Position numbers and translations under genes: made by a program. From JBAXXL01 sp037127915 (GTDB taxonomy: Bacteria; Bacteroidota; Ignavibacteria; Kapaibacteriales; UBA2268): a stretch of 64,000 nucleotides of DNA. Below, one piece after another: positions 50,978-60,206 of this stretch. Numbering within the stretch: the first letter of the stretch is position 1; the number at the start of each line of letters is the position of its first letter. The DNA lies in assembly GCA_037127915.1 (NCBI GenBank), contig JBAXXL010000004.1, forward strand, positions 1 through 64,000, read 5' to 3'. The notes below the pieces were generated by a model, which saw only the letters and a program-made list of their open reading frames with translations, did not search any database and was not told where the DNA came from.

Positions 50978-53587
50978 TTAATCTTTTACGCAACGAACTG
51001 CGAAACCATTGCCCTTGTAGATGCCGTAACTACTCTGACTAGAAAAAAGATTATACAGGAACCTGCTCCATGCTTGTGCGGTACTGTACTCATTAGAACT
51101 CCACCAATAACAGCGGTATCCAATAGCGTAGTAAGTCCCATAGAATCCTCTATATCCGGCTGGGAGAGCCGAAAATCCATATTTATCAGTAGCATCTGTG
51201 TTTGGGCTATACCACAAACCATCTTTTGCTTCGATTGTACCTGTACTTTTTAATTTACTGCCAGCTAAACTTTCACCTCCAAGATAATCAGATAAAGTCG
51301 TCCACTCTCCATCGCTCGGTACGTGCCAGCCTGTCGGAGCCAATCCGCGAGAATCTTTAACCGCATACCAATTATATAGCTTGCCGTAAATTGCTCCCAC
51401 ATCAGGGTCGTTATTGTAATAGCACCAAGCACCTTCTCCTTTGCTATTGGCATCTGCCCAGTCAACAGCCGTTTCAGCGTATCGGATTTTGGTTCCATCA
51501 CGGTAAGTTGAAACATCAAGGTTTTTCTTCATCCATATCTGTGTACCAATGGTAACGGATTTGTTGCCGTCAGGGTCGGTAGGCTTAACGGTAAAATCAA
51601 CATCATTGCTTTTTGTTCCATTTACAGTTACTGATACTTTACCGGTTAATGCACCAGTAGGCACTTTTAATTTTATTTCGGTAGCACTCCAGCTTTGGTA
51701 ATCACTTTGCTTTGGATTTATAGAATTAAATGAAACAAAGCCTGTGCCTTGCGTTGTGCGGAAACCAGTACCGGTTAGAGTGATAATTTCGCCTATTTCA
51801 GCTGAAGTTGGAGAAATAGAATTTAAAGTAGGAGCCTCTGAGTCTTTAACACAACGAACTGAGAAGCCACTTGACTTACTATCATTGCGCCTGTAAATAA
51901 CGGTAACATTGTAAAACAGATATCTGCTCCAAGCACCTGTGGTATAAGACATAGTCGAACTCCACCAATAACCGCTGTATCCCATATTATAGAATATTCC
52001 ATCAGTAGTACGTGCTCCACCGGGTAACCCTGAAAAGCCGATTTCATTCGTGGCACCTGTATTCGGACTATACCACAATCCATCTCCAGCCTCTATTGTT
52101 CCTAAGCTTTTTAATTTTCCGCATGCTACGCTATCTCCGCCTATATAATTTGTCAACGTAGTCCATTCATCATCGCTTGCTACGTGCCAACCTACAGGAG
52201 CTAAACCGCGTGTGTCGTTTAATGCGTACCAATTGTAAAGTTTTCCGTAGGTCGTTCCGTTGTTAGCTTCATTTTTATAATAGCACCAAGCCCCGGTTTT
52301 GAGATTTTTCCATTCTGTTGAATCAGTAATCTGAGGTATTGTGTCTCCATTTCGGTAAAAACATACATCGAGATTTTCTCCCATCCATACTTGTGTTCCA
52401 ATGGTATCAGATGTATATGAATTTCTTTCAGTGCATGGAGTTAAAACTATAAAATCTAATCCATTGATTTTTGTCCCATTTACAGTTACTGAAACTTTGC
52501 TTGTTGTTGCTCCGATTGGAACTTTTAATTTTATTTCGGTATCGCTCCAGCTTTGGTAATCACTTTGCTGTGGTTTCGTATCATTAAATGAAACGTAGTT
52601 TGTTCCTTGAGTTGCGCCAAAGCCGGCACCGGAAAGAGTAACAATATCACCGATTGATGCGGAAGTTGGCGTTATAGAATTTAAAATAGGATTATATAAA
52701 TCTTTTATGCAACGAACCGAGAAGCCACTAGCTTGATAATTGTCCTCCTTGTAAATACCCGATTCAGCCAAATTCAGGGCCCTGCTCCATGGATGTGACG
52801 TAATGCCTTCAGTAGAACTCCACCAATCACCACCGAAACCAATATTACCGAACCAACCATAATTGTAATGGCGGGAGCCACCAGGTAGTGCAGAAAAACC
52901 GGTTTCATTCGTTGCACCTGTATTTGGACTTAACCAATGAGTTGTTCCTGCTTCTTTCAACTTGCCGCCGGCAACACTTTCTCCGCCCAAATAATCAGAA
53001 AGAGTTGTCCACTCTTCATCGCTCGGTACATGCCATCCATCTGGAGCTAAACCGCGAGAGTCATTTACAGCATACCAATTGTAAAGTTTGCCGTAAACCG
53101 CTCCCAATGCAGGGTCGTTATTGTAGTAGCACCAAGCACCGCTTGTTAAATTAACCCAAGCTATGGAATCAGTTACTTGAGGTATCTCATCACCATTGCG
53201 GTAATGGTCAACATCAAGATTCTTACACATCCAAGTTTGAGTGCCAATTACAACTTCAGTACATGTATTTGGAATGAAAATGATACTGTCTATATCGGTT
53301 ATACTAAAATTTTCTGATGAACTTAGTAGATTAATTGTTAATTTGGTGGAATTAATAAACTCAATTGAATTTATATCTATCACATTATAAGTATTTATAG
53401 AGCCATTTGCAAAGATTTCCATTGAATAAGACAAATTTGATTTGATAAAATCAAGCCTCGATATATCAGCAATTTTGTATTCTTTAGTCTGGCTTCCATC
53501 ATTAAGATAGAATTTTACTACAGGGTCTAGAGCATAAAGCGATAATGCAAAAAAGAACATCAATAAAATAAGTATAACTTTTTTCAT
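50978..53587 (-). CDS. Secreted protein with three FISUMP domains and two TIG domains
   Basis: 869 residues with a signal peptide (KKVILILLMFFFALSLYA). After an N-terminal region of about 110 residues come three copies of the Fibrobacter succinogenes major paralogous domain (about 112-300, 385-580, 680-869). Each has IGTQTWMxxNLDV, GAWCYYxN, YGKLYNWYA, GLAPxGWHVPSDxEWTTL, GFSALPGG, YWWSS and SVRCVKD. Two TIG/IPT domains (NSITPTSASIGDIVTLSGAGF and a matching copy) link them. It ends directly at the third domain, without a T9SS tail of its own. Role unknown; FISUMP proteins are surface-associated. It is 11 bases downstream of a small T9SS-domain protein gene. Confidence 0.92.
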   Translation of the reverse strand: MKKVILILLMFFFALSLYALDPVVKFYLNDGSQTKEYKIADISRLDFIKSNLSYSMEIFANGSINTYNVIDINSIEFINSTKLTINLLSSSENFSITDIDSIIFIPNTCTEVVIGTQTWMCKNLDVDHYRNGDEIPQVTDSIAWVNLTSGAWCYYNNDPALGAVYGKLYNWYAVNDSRGLAPDGWHVPSDEEWTTLSDYLGGESVAGGKLKEAGTTHWLSPNTGATNETGFSALPGGSRHYNYGWFGNIGFGGDWWSSTEGITSHPWSRALNLAESGIYKEDNYQASGFSVRCIKDLYNPILNSITPTSASIGDIVTLSGAGFGATQGTNYVSFNDTKPQQSDYQSWSDTEIKLKVPIGATTSKVSVTVNGTKINGLDFIVLTPCTERNSYTSDTIGTQVWMGENLDVCFYRNGDTIPQITDSTEWKNLKTGAWCYYKNEANNGTTYGKLYNWYALNDTRGLAPVGWHVASDDEWTTLTNYIGGDSVACGKLKSLGTIEAGDGLWYSPNTGATNEIGFSGLPGGARTTDGIFYNMGYSGYWWSSTMSYTTGAWSRYLFYNVTVIYRRNDSKSSGFSVRCVKDSEAPTLNSISPTSAEIGEIITLTGTGFRTTQGTGFVSFNSINPKQSDYQSWSATEIKLKVPTGALTGKVSVTVNGTKSNDVDFTVKPTDPDGNKSVTIGTQIWMKKNLDVSTYRDGTKIRYAETAVDWADANSKGEGAWCYYNNDPDVGAIYGKLYNWYAVKDSRGLAPTGWHVPSDGEWTTLSDYLGGESLAGSKLKSTGTIEAKDGLWYSPNTDATDKYGFSALPAGYRGFYGTYYAIGYRCYWWSSNEYSTAQAWSRFLYNLFSSQSSYGIYKGNGFAVRCVKD

Positions 53588-53598
53588 AAATCACCTTC

Positions 53599-54057
53599 CT
53601 ATTTAACCAAAATCATTTTTTTGGATTGAACTTCGCTATTGAATCGTACTTCGTAGTAATAAACTCCGCTCTCGACGCGATTTTTATTCTTGTCTAAGCA
53701 GTTCCAAGGTAGCGTGTTTTTACCAATTTGGCAGTTATTACATTCTAACTTTTGGATTTGTTTTCCGCTATTATCATAGATAATGACCGCAACATCGCCT
53801 ATAGTTGCAATTTCAAACTCAATATTAGTCTGCTCCTGAAATGGATTCGGATAATTTCCGGCGACCGACAAACCTTTTGCGATTTTTGTCGGCTCGTTTA
53901 CGGATGTAACATTCTCAAATTTGATCTTTTGGATTTTATTAACAGCAATTTTCTCTATTTGGTTGTTTTTCAGTTTAATAACCAGTGTATCTGTTTGTGC
54001 ATTTAACAAGAAGTTACAAGCAAATAGCACTATAAAAGCGGTTGTTAGAAATTTCAT
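53599..54057 (-). CDS. Small protein consisting mainly of a T9SS sorting-type domain
   Basis: 152 residues: signal peptide (about 1-20), a short segment LVIKLKNNQIEKIAVNKI, then from about residue 67 a T9SS type A / FlgD Ig-like domain (GNYPNPFQEQTNIEFEI, IIYDNSGKQIQKL, ESGVYYYEVRF, KKMILVK). The short N-terminal segment has the same pattern as the start of the FISUMP protein downstream (VVKFYLNDGSQTKEYKIADI), so the two are probably a co-transcribed pair. It could supply a sorting signal or interact with its neighbour (inference). Confidence 0.8.
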   Translation of the reverse strand: MKFLTTAFIVLFACNFLLNAQTDTLVIKLKNNQIEKIAVNKIQKIKFENVTSVNEPTKIAKGLSVAGNYPNPFQEQTNIEFEIATIGDVAVIIYDNSGKQIQKLECNNCQIGKNTLPWNCLDKNKNRVESGVYYYEVRFNSEVQSKKMILVK

Positions 54058-54256
54058 CTTTTTTACTCCAAAGAATAATTTATTTATAATCTATAGATAT
54101 TTTTATTTTACTTTTATACGACGGATGTAAATCCGAAATTGTTTGTAAAATACTATTTATATTTTGTTATCTATTTATGGCGAAAAATTAATATAAAATT
54201 TTGACATATACAAATAAATGAACAAAATAATAAATAAACTGAGTCAAATCCTTGAC

Positions 54257-54297
54257 AAAGAAAAAGGAACTCGTTGATAAAACAATGAGTTCCTTTT
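54257..54297 (-). terminator. Terminator of tRNA-Ser
   Basis: Reverse strand: stem AAAAGGAACTC / GAGTTCCTTTT (54262-54297) with a 14-nt loop, followed by T. It starts one base after the tRNA discriminator region. Confidence 0.88.
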
Positions 54298-54298
54298 G

Positions 54299-54385
54299 TG
54301 GAAAGGGAGGGATTCGAACCCTCGGTACAGTTCCCCGTACACACGCTTTCCAGGCGTGCCAGTTCAACCACTCCTGCACCTTTCC
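54299..54385 (-). tRNA. tRNA-Ser (GGA)
   Basis: Reverse strand. Acceptor stem GGAAAGG/CCTTTCC, anticodon stem CACGC/GCGTG with a CTGGAAA loop (anticodon GGA, reading UCC and UCU), a long variable arm (about 54323-54340) and a T-loop GTTCGAATC. CCA is not encoded. The base after the acceptor stem is A rather than the G usual for bacterial tRNA-Ser. A TAATTTTG box (54427-54420) with TTTC 19 nt upstream is a likely promoter. Confidence 0.95.
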
Positions 54386-54419
54386 TTATGGTTGTATCTT
54401 TTTTGCATTTTAAAGAACC

Positions 54420-54450
54420 CAAAATTACGCATTTTTTGTTATATTTGAAA
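54420..54450 (-). promoter_or_regulatory. Promoter of tRNA-Ser
   Basis: On the reverse strand, TTTC (54450-54447), 19-nt spacer, TAATTTTG (54427-54420). The predicted start is about 25 bases before the tRNA. Confidence 0.5.
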
Positions 54451-54475
54451 ATATCTTTAAGAAAAAAGCGAAAAA

Positions 54476-55534
54476 ATGGGAATATCGAGACGAGATTTGT
54501 TCAAATTCAGCGGCGCCGCAATTGGTGTAGCCGCGCTTGCGAAGTTCGCCCCAAAAGCGATTGGTGAAGAATTACCATCCTCAATTTTAAACTTAACTGA
54601 TGATGATTGCATAATACCGCCGCTCCTAAGAAAAAACTCACTCGTAGCTATTACAGCTCCCGGAAGCCCTACTAATACTGGTGAATGCAGATTTGGTGTA
54701 AAATTGATGAAGGACAATTTGTGTCGAGTGGTTTTTGGTGACACTGTAGCTAAACAAAAAAATGAATATAAATATTTGTCCCAAACAGATGAATTTCGTG
54801 CCGCAGAATTTATGAGTTTTATCAAAAACCCCGATGTAAATGCAATTTTTACTGCTCGGGGAGGTTATGGCTCATCACGAATCTTGGATTTATTAGATTA
54901 TGATATAATTAGAGAGAATCCTAAACAAATCATAGGATTCAGTGATGTAACGGCTCTATTAACTGCAATTTACGCACGAACCAAAATTGTTACTTATCAC
55001 GGACCGGTTGCTTCAAGTTCTTTAAATGAATTTACAAGTGGCTATTTACAAAAGATAATTTTCGAAAGTCCAAAATTTGAACCTGTTGTTTATCAATCAC
55101 CTACTATGCTGACAATTGTCCCTGGTAAAACCGCAGGGCGGCTAATTGGTGGAAATCTATCGGTAATATGCTCGCTAATGGGTACAAAATATGAAATAGA
55201 TACGAAGGACGCAATACTTTTTCTTGAGGATGTATCGGAAGATGCATATAAAATTGATAGAAATTTTAATCAATTAAAATTAGCCGGAAAATTTGACGAT
55301 GCCGCCGGAATAATGTTTGGCATATTTCCTAATCTGAACCGTAGAAGAAATTTTTATCCGAATATGGGATATACAATTAGAGAGCTATATGATCAATATT
55401 TCAGCAAATATAAGAAACCTATAGTTTACGATGTACCTTTCGGACATTTGGAAAACAACCTTACTTTACCGATTGGCACAATGGCGGAATTGGATTCGAC
55501 GAAGGGTAAACTTGTTTTATTTAATGCGGTGTAA
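54476..55534 (+). CDS. LD-carboxypeptidase (S66 family) with Tat signal
   Basis: 352 residues. The N-terminus ISRRDLFKFSGAAIGVAALA is a twin-arginine signal, so the enzyme is exported folded. The S66 (LdcA/MccF) domain follows: ITAPGSPT, TARGGYGSSRILDLLDYD, GFSDVTALL (predicted nucleophile Ser), LFLEDVSEDAYKIDR (Glu) and PFGHLENN (His). It would remove the terminal D-Ala from murein tetrapeptides in peptidoglycan recycling; the periplasmic location is unusual for the cytoplasmic LdcA but reported in some bacteria. Three bases before pdxA. Confidence 0.9.
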   Translation: MGISRRDLFKFSGAAIGVAALAKFAPKAIGEELPSSILNLTDDDCIIPPLLRKNSLVAITAPGSPTNTGECRFGVKLMKDNLCRVVFGDTVAKQKNEYKYLSQTDEFRAAEFMSFIKNPDVNAIFTARGGYGSSRILDLLDYDIIRENPKQIIGFSDVTALLTAIYARTKIVTYHGPVASSSLNEFTSGYLQKIIFESPKFEPVVYQSPTMLTIVPGKTAGRLIGGNLSVICSLMGTKYEIDTKDAILFLEDVSEDAYKIDRNFNQLKLAGKFDDAAGIMFGIFPNLNRRRNFYPNMGYTIRELYDQYFSKYKKPIVYDVPFGHLENNLTLPIGTMAELDSTKGKLVLFNAV

Positions 55535-55536
55535 TT

Positions 55537-56523
55537 ATGAAAATAGCTGTTTCTTGCGGTGATGTTAATGGTATTGGTCTGGAGTGTTTCTTTAAAGCAC
55601 TTGATATGTTTTTTGCAAAATCTGATTTCGCAGATAATTGTCAAATCGCTTTAGCGGTAGCGCCTTCAACCTTAAAAGAATATGCCGAGAAACTCCATAT
55701 TCCAATATCAATAAACGAAAATCTAATAAACTATAAAGGTTACCAAATAGAATTGCTTGTATGCGATTCTGAAGTAAAACCGGAATTTGGAAAAGTAACT
55801 CAGCAATCCGGAAAATTAGCCCAAGAAAGTGTTTTAAAAGTTATTGATTACATTCGTCGTGGTGAAGCCGACGCAATAATGACTCTACCAATATCAAAAG
55901 AAGCGGTTTATTTGGCAGGATGGGGCTTTGCGGGGCATACAGAGCTATTGGGTTCTTGCTACAACGATCCGAATCCGTTGATGATCTTATTTGCAGGTAA
56001 ACTTCGAGTGGCTTTGGTAACAATTCATTCAGCTTTGCGCGAAATTCCAGATTTAATAACCCAAGAACGCATTATTGAAACTTGTACAAAATTCTACAAT
56101 TCACTAAAATTTGATTTTGCAATTCCCAATCCTAAAATTGCTGTACTTTCGTTGAACCCGCACGCAGGTGAAAATGGTACTATGGGTAAGGAAGAAATCG
56201 AAATCATATCGCCCGCTATTAAATCACTCAATGACAATGGTATTTCTGCCGAAGGACCATTCCCATCGGATGGCCTTTTTGCACACAAGGAATTTGAAAA
56301 ATATGACGGAATTGTATCAATGTACCATGACCAAGGTTTAACAATTTTGAAGTATATAGCTCAAGGCGGTGGTGTGAATTTTACAGCCGGTTTACCAATT
56401 ATTCGTACTTCACCCGACCATGGTACTGCTTTTTCTTTAGCCGGACAAAATATAGCAAATGCCCAAAGTACGCTCGACGCATTAGTTTGGGCATTTGAAA
56501 TTTATAAAAACCGCAATTTGTAA
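55537..56523 (+). CDS. pdxA: 4-hydroxythreonine-4-phosphate dehydrogenase
   Basis: 328 residues of the PdxA family: VSCGDVNGIGLECFFKAL at the N-terminus (GDxxGIG), PISKEAVYLAGWGFAGHTELLG (substrate/metal His), VALVTIHSALREIP, SMYHDQGLTILKYIAQ (metal ligand), and IRTSPDHGTAFSLAG. It oxidises 4-phosphohydroxy-threonine in the DXP-dependent route to pyridoxal phosphate. Probably co-transcribed with the LD-carboxypeptidase gene. No pdxJ in this window. Confidence 0.95.
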   Translation: MKIAVSCGDVNGIGLECFFKALDMFFAKSDFADNCQIALAVAPSTLKEYAEKLHIPISINENLINYKGYQIELLVCDSEVKPEFGKVTQQSGKLAQESVLKVIDYIRRGEADAIMTLPISKEAVYLAGWGFAGHTELLGSCYNDPNPLMILFAGKLRVALVTIHSALREIPDLITQERIIETCTKFYNSLKFDFAIPNPKIAVLSLNPHAGENGTMGKEEIEIISPAIKSLNDNGISAEGPFPSDGLFAHKEFEKYDGIVSMYHDQGLTILKYIAQGGGVNFTAGLPIIRTSPDHGTAFSLAGQNIANAQSTLDALVWAFEIYKNRNL

Positions 56524-56526
56524 GGT

Positions 56527-57564
56527 CTATTTATCTTCCGGTTCATTAAACTTGAACATATTATCTTTTCGCCACTTGAGATACTCTTTTACAATATCGG
56601 TATTGCTTTGAGCCCAATTTTGGAAACCGACCGGATCGCCATTGTAAAATATCAAATAATTATAGGTTTCGAACTGTCCTTCTTGAATTACTTTATTTAT
56701 ATAATCATACAGGAAATTCCCGTAGCGGTTGTTTATACCATCCTTATACCATAGATTAAAAAATCCTTTTCTCAGAAGATATAATTCTTCTAAATTCAAC
56801 CCATCCGATAAATCGATGTTTTTTGCCGCTCTATTAAGAACCATTTCGAAAGCCAGTTCAAAATATGTATTTTCTTTCGTGCTTTTCCTAAATGAAAAAA
56901 TATAACCTAATGAGTCATTTTTAATTATTGACTTATTGTATATATTAAAACATAACTTGCTGATTTCATTAATTTTTGTATCATTATTGGATAAATTCAA
57001 AAAAGTTTCAGCACTTACTAATGCAAAAATATCCATAGAATCTTTGTTATACTGTTTTGCCAAACGATAATGCAAATTATCATAGTTAGGTTGAACACGT
57101 GTTCCTTGTGCCCAAAAATTCAACCCTTCTTGGATTTTATCTTCTTCAATTGATATAATTCCTAATTCCATATATAAACGACCGGATTTTGGGAACCTGC
57201 TTAAACCTTCGTTGTAAATATCACGGGCTTCATCTCTTTTAGCAAGGTAATCGAAGCAATTTCCTAGCAACTGAAAAACTTGCTCATTTGCTTCAGGGTG
57301 TCGTTTTAAAGAGTCCAAAATCTTCATAGCTTCAGGAAATTTCTCTTTATCATAATACGCAACGGCAATTTCGTAAGGATAAAATATTGATTTTGGGTCT
57401 AACTTTTGAGCTTTCTTTAAAAGATCGATTGCCTCGGTAGTTTTTTTCTCATTTATTAGCTTTATAGCTTGATTCCCAAGATCTTTCGCTTGTTCTATTT
57501 TGTTTTGTGAGTATATTTGTAAAGTTGATAATATTATAATCACAAAAATTAGTAATTTTTTCAT
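56527..57564 (-). CDS. Secreted TPR protein
   Basis: 345 residues, signal peptide at 1-19 (MKKLLIFVIIILSTLQIYS), then at least four TPR repeats (about residues 25-160: NEKKTTEAIDLLKKAQKLDP, FPEAMKILDSLKRHP, ARDIYNEGLSRFPKSGRLYMELG). The C-terminal half is helical and less regular. TPRs mediate protein contacts. The strong TANNTTTG promoter at 57593-57623 lies just upstream on this strand. Confidence 0.85.
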   Translation of the reverse strand: MKKLLIFVIIILSTLQIYSQNKIEQAKDLGNQAIKLINEKKTTEAIDLLKKAQKLDPKSIFYPYEIAVAYYDKEKFPEAMKILDSLKRHPEANEQVFQLLGNCFDYLAKRDEARDIYNEGLSRFPKSGRLYMELGIISIEEDKIQEGLNFWAQGTRVQPNYDNLHYRLAKQYNKDSMDIFALVSAETFLNLSNNDTKINEISKLCFNIYNKSIIKNDSLGYIFSFRKSTKENTYFELAFEMVLNRAAKNIDLSDGLNLEELYLLRKGFFNLWYKDGINNRYGNFLYDYINKVIQEGQFETYNYLIFYNGDPVGFQNWAQSNTDIVKEYLKWRKDNMFKFNEPEDK

Positions 57565-57592
57565 TTTTTGGTTTCGAGTAATTTATAAAATA

Positions 57593-57623
57593 CAAATATA
57601 CTTTAAACGAATAAATCAGCAAA
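57593..57623 (-). promoter_or_regulatory. Promoter of the TPR gene, overlapping the ade leader
   Basis: On the reverse strand, -33 TTTG (57623-57620), 19-nt spacer, -7 TATATTTG (57600-57593). It lies 29 bases upstream of the start at 57564 and close to the ade start, so the two divergent genes share a short control region. Confidence 0.65.
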
Positions 57624-57640
57624 AAGTTAAGGTGAGAATG

Positions 57641-59263
57641 ATGAAAATAGAAGCAAATATCGTAGATATTATTAAAAAAAAGGTATTTTTTGGCTCTATT
57701 CAAATAGAAAGTGGAAAAATATACTCAATCAAAGAGAAAACCGGTAAATCAGATAAATACATTTTACCGGGTTTTATTGATTCCCATATTCATATTGAAA
57801 GCACAATGCTTGTGCCATCCGAATTTTCACCGGTTGCGCTATCATTCGGTACAACCGCTGTGGTAGCCGATCCCCACGAAATAGCAAATATTTTGGGAAT
57901 TAAAGGCGTTCGTTATATGATTGAGAATGCCGAGAAAGTTCCTTTGCGTTTTTATTTTGGTGCGCCAAGCTGTGTTCCGGCTACTGAATTTGAAACTTCC
58001 GGAGCCGTAATCACACCCGATGATATTGAAACCCTAATGGAAAACGACGAAGTGAGTCATTTATCGGAAGTGATGAACTATCCGGCAGTTTTAGCGGAAG
58101 TACCCGATATAATGACCAAAATGGAGATTGCAAAAAAGTTTGGAAAAGAAATAGATGGTCACGCGCCGCACTTATCGGGAGTGGATTTAGAAAAATATAT
58201 TTCTGCGGGTTGCCGGACTGACCACGAAGCTGATAGCTTTGCAGAAGGTGAAGAAAAAATCCAAAAAGGAATGAAAATACTTATCCGCGAGGGCTCCGCC
58301 GCGAAAAATTTTGATGCTTTAGCTGATTTAATTGATAAATATCCTGAAAGCGTTATGTTTTGCTCTGACGATATTCATGCGGATGATTTGGTTAAAGGGC
58401 ATATCAATCTACTCGTTAAGCGTGCAATTGCAAAGGGATATGATTTGTTTAATGTTCTGCGTGCCGCTTCACTGAACCCAAAGAAGCATTATTACTTGAA
58501 CACAGGTTTGCTGGAAAAAGGCGACAATGCGGATTTTATTATAGTTGATAGTTTGACCGACTTCAATGTTTTGGAAACTTACATAGCCGGTGAAAAAGTA
58601 TTTGATAGGGCAGAACCTATTACAAAAAAGAATCCAGTTCGGTTAGTTAATAAATTTGATACAATCCCAAAAGTAGTTGAAGATTTTAATGTGATCGCTA
58701 AGGGTGACATGGTTAAAGTAATAGTTGCCGAAAACGGGGAACTTATTACTAAGAAAATCATTGCTAAAGCCAAAATTGAAAATGGATTTGCATTAAGCGA
58801 TGTTGAAAACGATATTTTAAAAATTGTGAATTTGTCGCGATACAATACTACAAAACCGTCAATAGCTTTTATAAAGAATTTTGGATTGCATAGCGGTGCA
58901 ATAGCTTCGAGTATAGCGCATGATTCGCACAATATTATTGCCGTTGGTGCGGATGATGATAGTTTGTTGAAAGCAGTAAATTCCATTATTAGAGCGAAAG
59001 GTGGAATTTGTGTTTGCTCTGACGGCGAAATTGACCAATTGGATTTGCCGGTTGCCGGACTAATGTCGGACCTAAGTGCCGAAAAGGTTGCGTCGAAATA
59101 CACAGAATTAAACAAAAAGGTCAAAGATTTGGGTTGTAAGCTCGATGCTCCATTTATGACGCTCTCATTTATGGGATTGTTAGTGATTCCTGAGCTTAAG
59201 CTGAGTGATAAAGGATTGTTTGATTCGACGACTTTTCAGTTTATAGAATTATTTGAAGAATAA
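57641..59263 (+). CDS. ade: Adenine deaminase
   Basis: 540 residues from ATG 57641, with AAGGTGAG upstream; an ATG one codon earlier is also possible. A longer frame back to 57500 would run through the neighbour's promoter and gene. Amidohydrolase metal motif DSHIHIESTML, then DPHEIANILG, EIDGHAPHLSG, and CSDDIHADDLVKGHI with the catalytic Asp. The C-terminal domain (about 370-540) is typical of Ade and contains HSGAIASSIAHDSHN. It converts adenine to hypoxanthine and ammonia. Length fits the family (about 550-600). Confidence 0.95.
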   Translation: MKIEANIVDIIKKKVFFGSIQIESGKIYSIKEKTGKSDKYILPGFIDSHIHIESTMLVPSEFSPVALSFGTTAVVADPHEIANILGIKGVRYMIENAEKVPLRFYFGAPSCVPATEFETSGAVITPDDIETLMENDEVSHLSEVMNYPAVLAEVPDIMTKMEIAKKFGKEIDGHAPHLSGVDLEKYISAGCRTDHEADSFAEGEEKIQKGMKILIREGSAAKNFDALADLIDKYPESVMFCSDDIHADDLVKGHINLLVKRAIAKGYDLFNVLRAASLNPKKHYYLNTGLLEKGDNADFIIVDSLTDFNVLETYIAGEKVFDRAEPITKKNPVRLVNKFDTIPKVVEDFNVIAKGDMVKVIVAENGELITKKIIAKAKIENGFALSDVENDILKIVNLSRYNTTKPSIAFIKNFGLHSGAIASSIAHDSHNIIAVGADDDSLLKAVNSIIRAKGGICVCSDGEIDQLDLPVAGLMSDLSAEKVASKYTELNKKVKDLGCKLDAPFMTLSFMGLLVIPELKLSDKGLFDSTTFQFIELFEE

Positions 59264-59338
59264 ACCAAGAATGAATTACACATAGGAATTTTCGCAGATA
59301 TGGGGTTACCCCAAAACTCAGAAAATAGCACAATAGCT

Positions 59339-59401
59339 CAGACAAGAATGTCTAAGCTACTATATAAATCAATAGCATAGTAGAATAGACATTCTTGTCT
59401 G
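59339..59401. repeat. Large two-tier hairpin between convergent genes
   Basis: Outer arms CAGACAAGAATGTCTA (59339-59354) and TAGACATTCTTGTCTG (59386-59401) pair perfectly over 16 bp; inner arms CTACTAT and ATAGTAG (59357-59383) pair over 7 bp around a 13-nt loop. No T-run follows. A terminator role for the two convergent genes, or a small non-autonomous palindromic element, are both possible. Confidence 0.75.
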
Positions 59402-59483
59402 TTCCTATAAACTTTTGTTTTTGAAATGGCTTCTATCTCTGAACAACTCTTTGTAAAAATTTTCGTAGAAATTTGTAAGGAAC

Positions 59484-60095
59484 TTACCCCAAAATTTTAT
59501 TTCTGTGCTTCAGCAGTTCAGTTTTTAGATAAATTAGGCTTTGGTTTTGGGAATTGTCGAAAAGCGGAATAAGTGTTTTGGATATTTCTTCGAGGTATTT
59601 TAAAACATTGCCCGTTACGTCGATGTCGAAACAGCGGATTGTGTCCAAATGCTCCGCTCCTAAAATCAATAAATAATCATCGTTACAAACCTGTGATTGT
59701 AAATTGGTGTTTTCATCCGGATTTTCGTATTTTTGACATAAGGTATGGCTGTCAGTAATACATTGAATCAAATATGTGGTATATGCTCCAAAATTAAAGT
59801 CAATTATCTCGGGAGTAATATCGTTGGTCAAATTGAAAACATCGTGGAGAAGTGCCGCGCAAATCATTTCGGGCTCAAAAATATTTAGCTCGTCAATCAA
59901 TATATAGCACACACGTGTAGCATGATTAAAACTATTCATACCAAAAGGTGTTAGTTTGGACGAACAAATCATTTCGGCCATTTCGTAAGCAGAGAGAATG
60001 CGGTTGATTTCCAAACTGTCCAATCTGTCCATTAGTAGAAATTCTATGTCGCCGGAATCTATATATACATCTTCATAATGGGAGTAAATTTCCAT
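59484..60095 (-). CDS. HD-domain protein resembling a degenerate RelA/SpoT hydrolase
   Basis: 203 residues. The layout matches the HD hydrolase domain of RelA/SpoT proteins: FNHATRVCYILIDEL, MICAALLHDVFNLTNDI (HD), and LLILGAEHLDTIRCF where active enzymes have KLADRLHNMRT. The Glu-Asp pair that normally follows HD is missing, and the later motif is altered, so ppGpp hydrolysis is doubtful. There is no synthetase, TGS or ACT domain. A divergent small hydrolase or a regulatory relic; unresolved. Confidence 0.6.
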   Translation of the reverse strand: MEIYSHYEDVYIDSGDIEFLLMDRLDSLEINRILSAYEMAEMICSSKLTPFGMNSFNHATRVCYILIDELNIFEPEMICAALLHDVFNLTNDITPEIIDFNFGAYTTYLIQCITDSHTLCQKYENPDENTNLQSQVCNDDYLLILGAEHLDTIRCFDIDVTGNVLKYLEEISKTLIPLFDNSQNQSLIYLKTELLKHRNKILG

Positions 60096-60206
60096 TAATT
60101 TTCTGTTTTCTAATTTTATTAAAGTGCTAATATAAGAATTATTAAGCAGAAATTTACATCCAAACTATTAAAAATCCAAATAAAAATAAAAAAACATCGC
60201 AGATGT

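Noticed and set aside
51265..51519. Reading frames overlapping the FISUMP gene on the same strand in another frame
   Set aside because: They arise from the repeated codon pattern of the FISUMP domains and recur in each copy.
57500..57640. N-terminal extension of adenine deaminase
   Set aside because: It would overlap the neighbouring gene and its promoter, and the extra residues match nothing in the family. A good ribosome-binding site precedes 57641.
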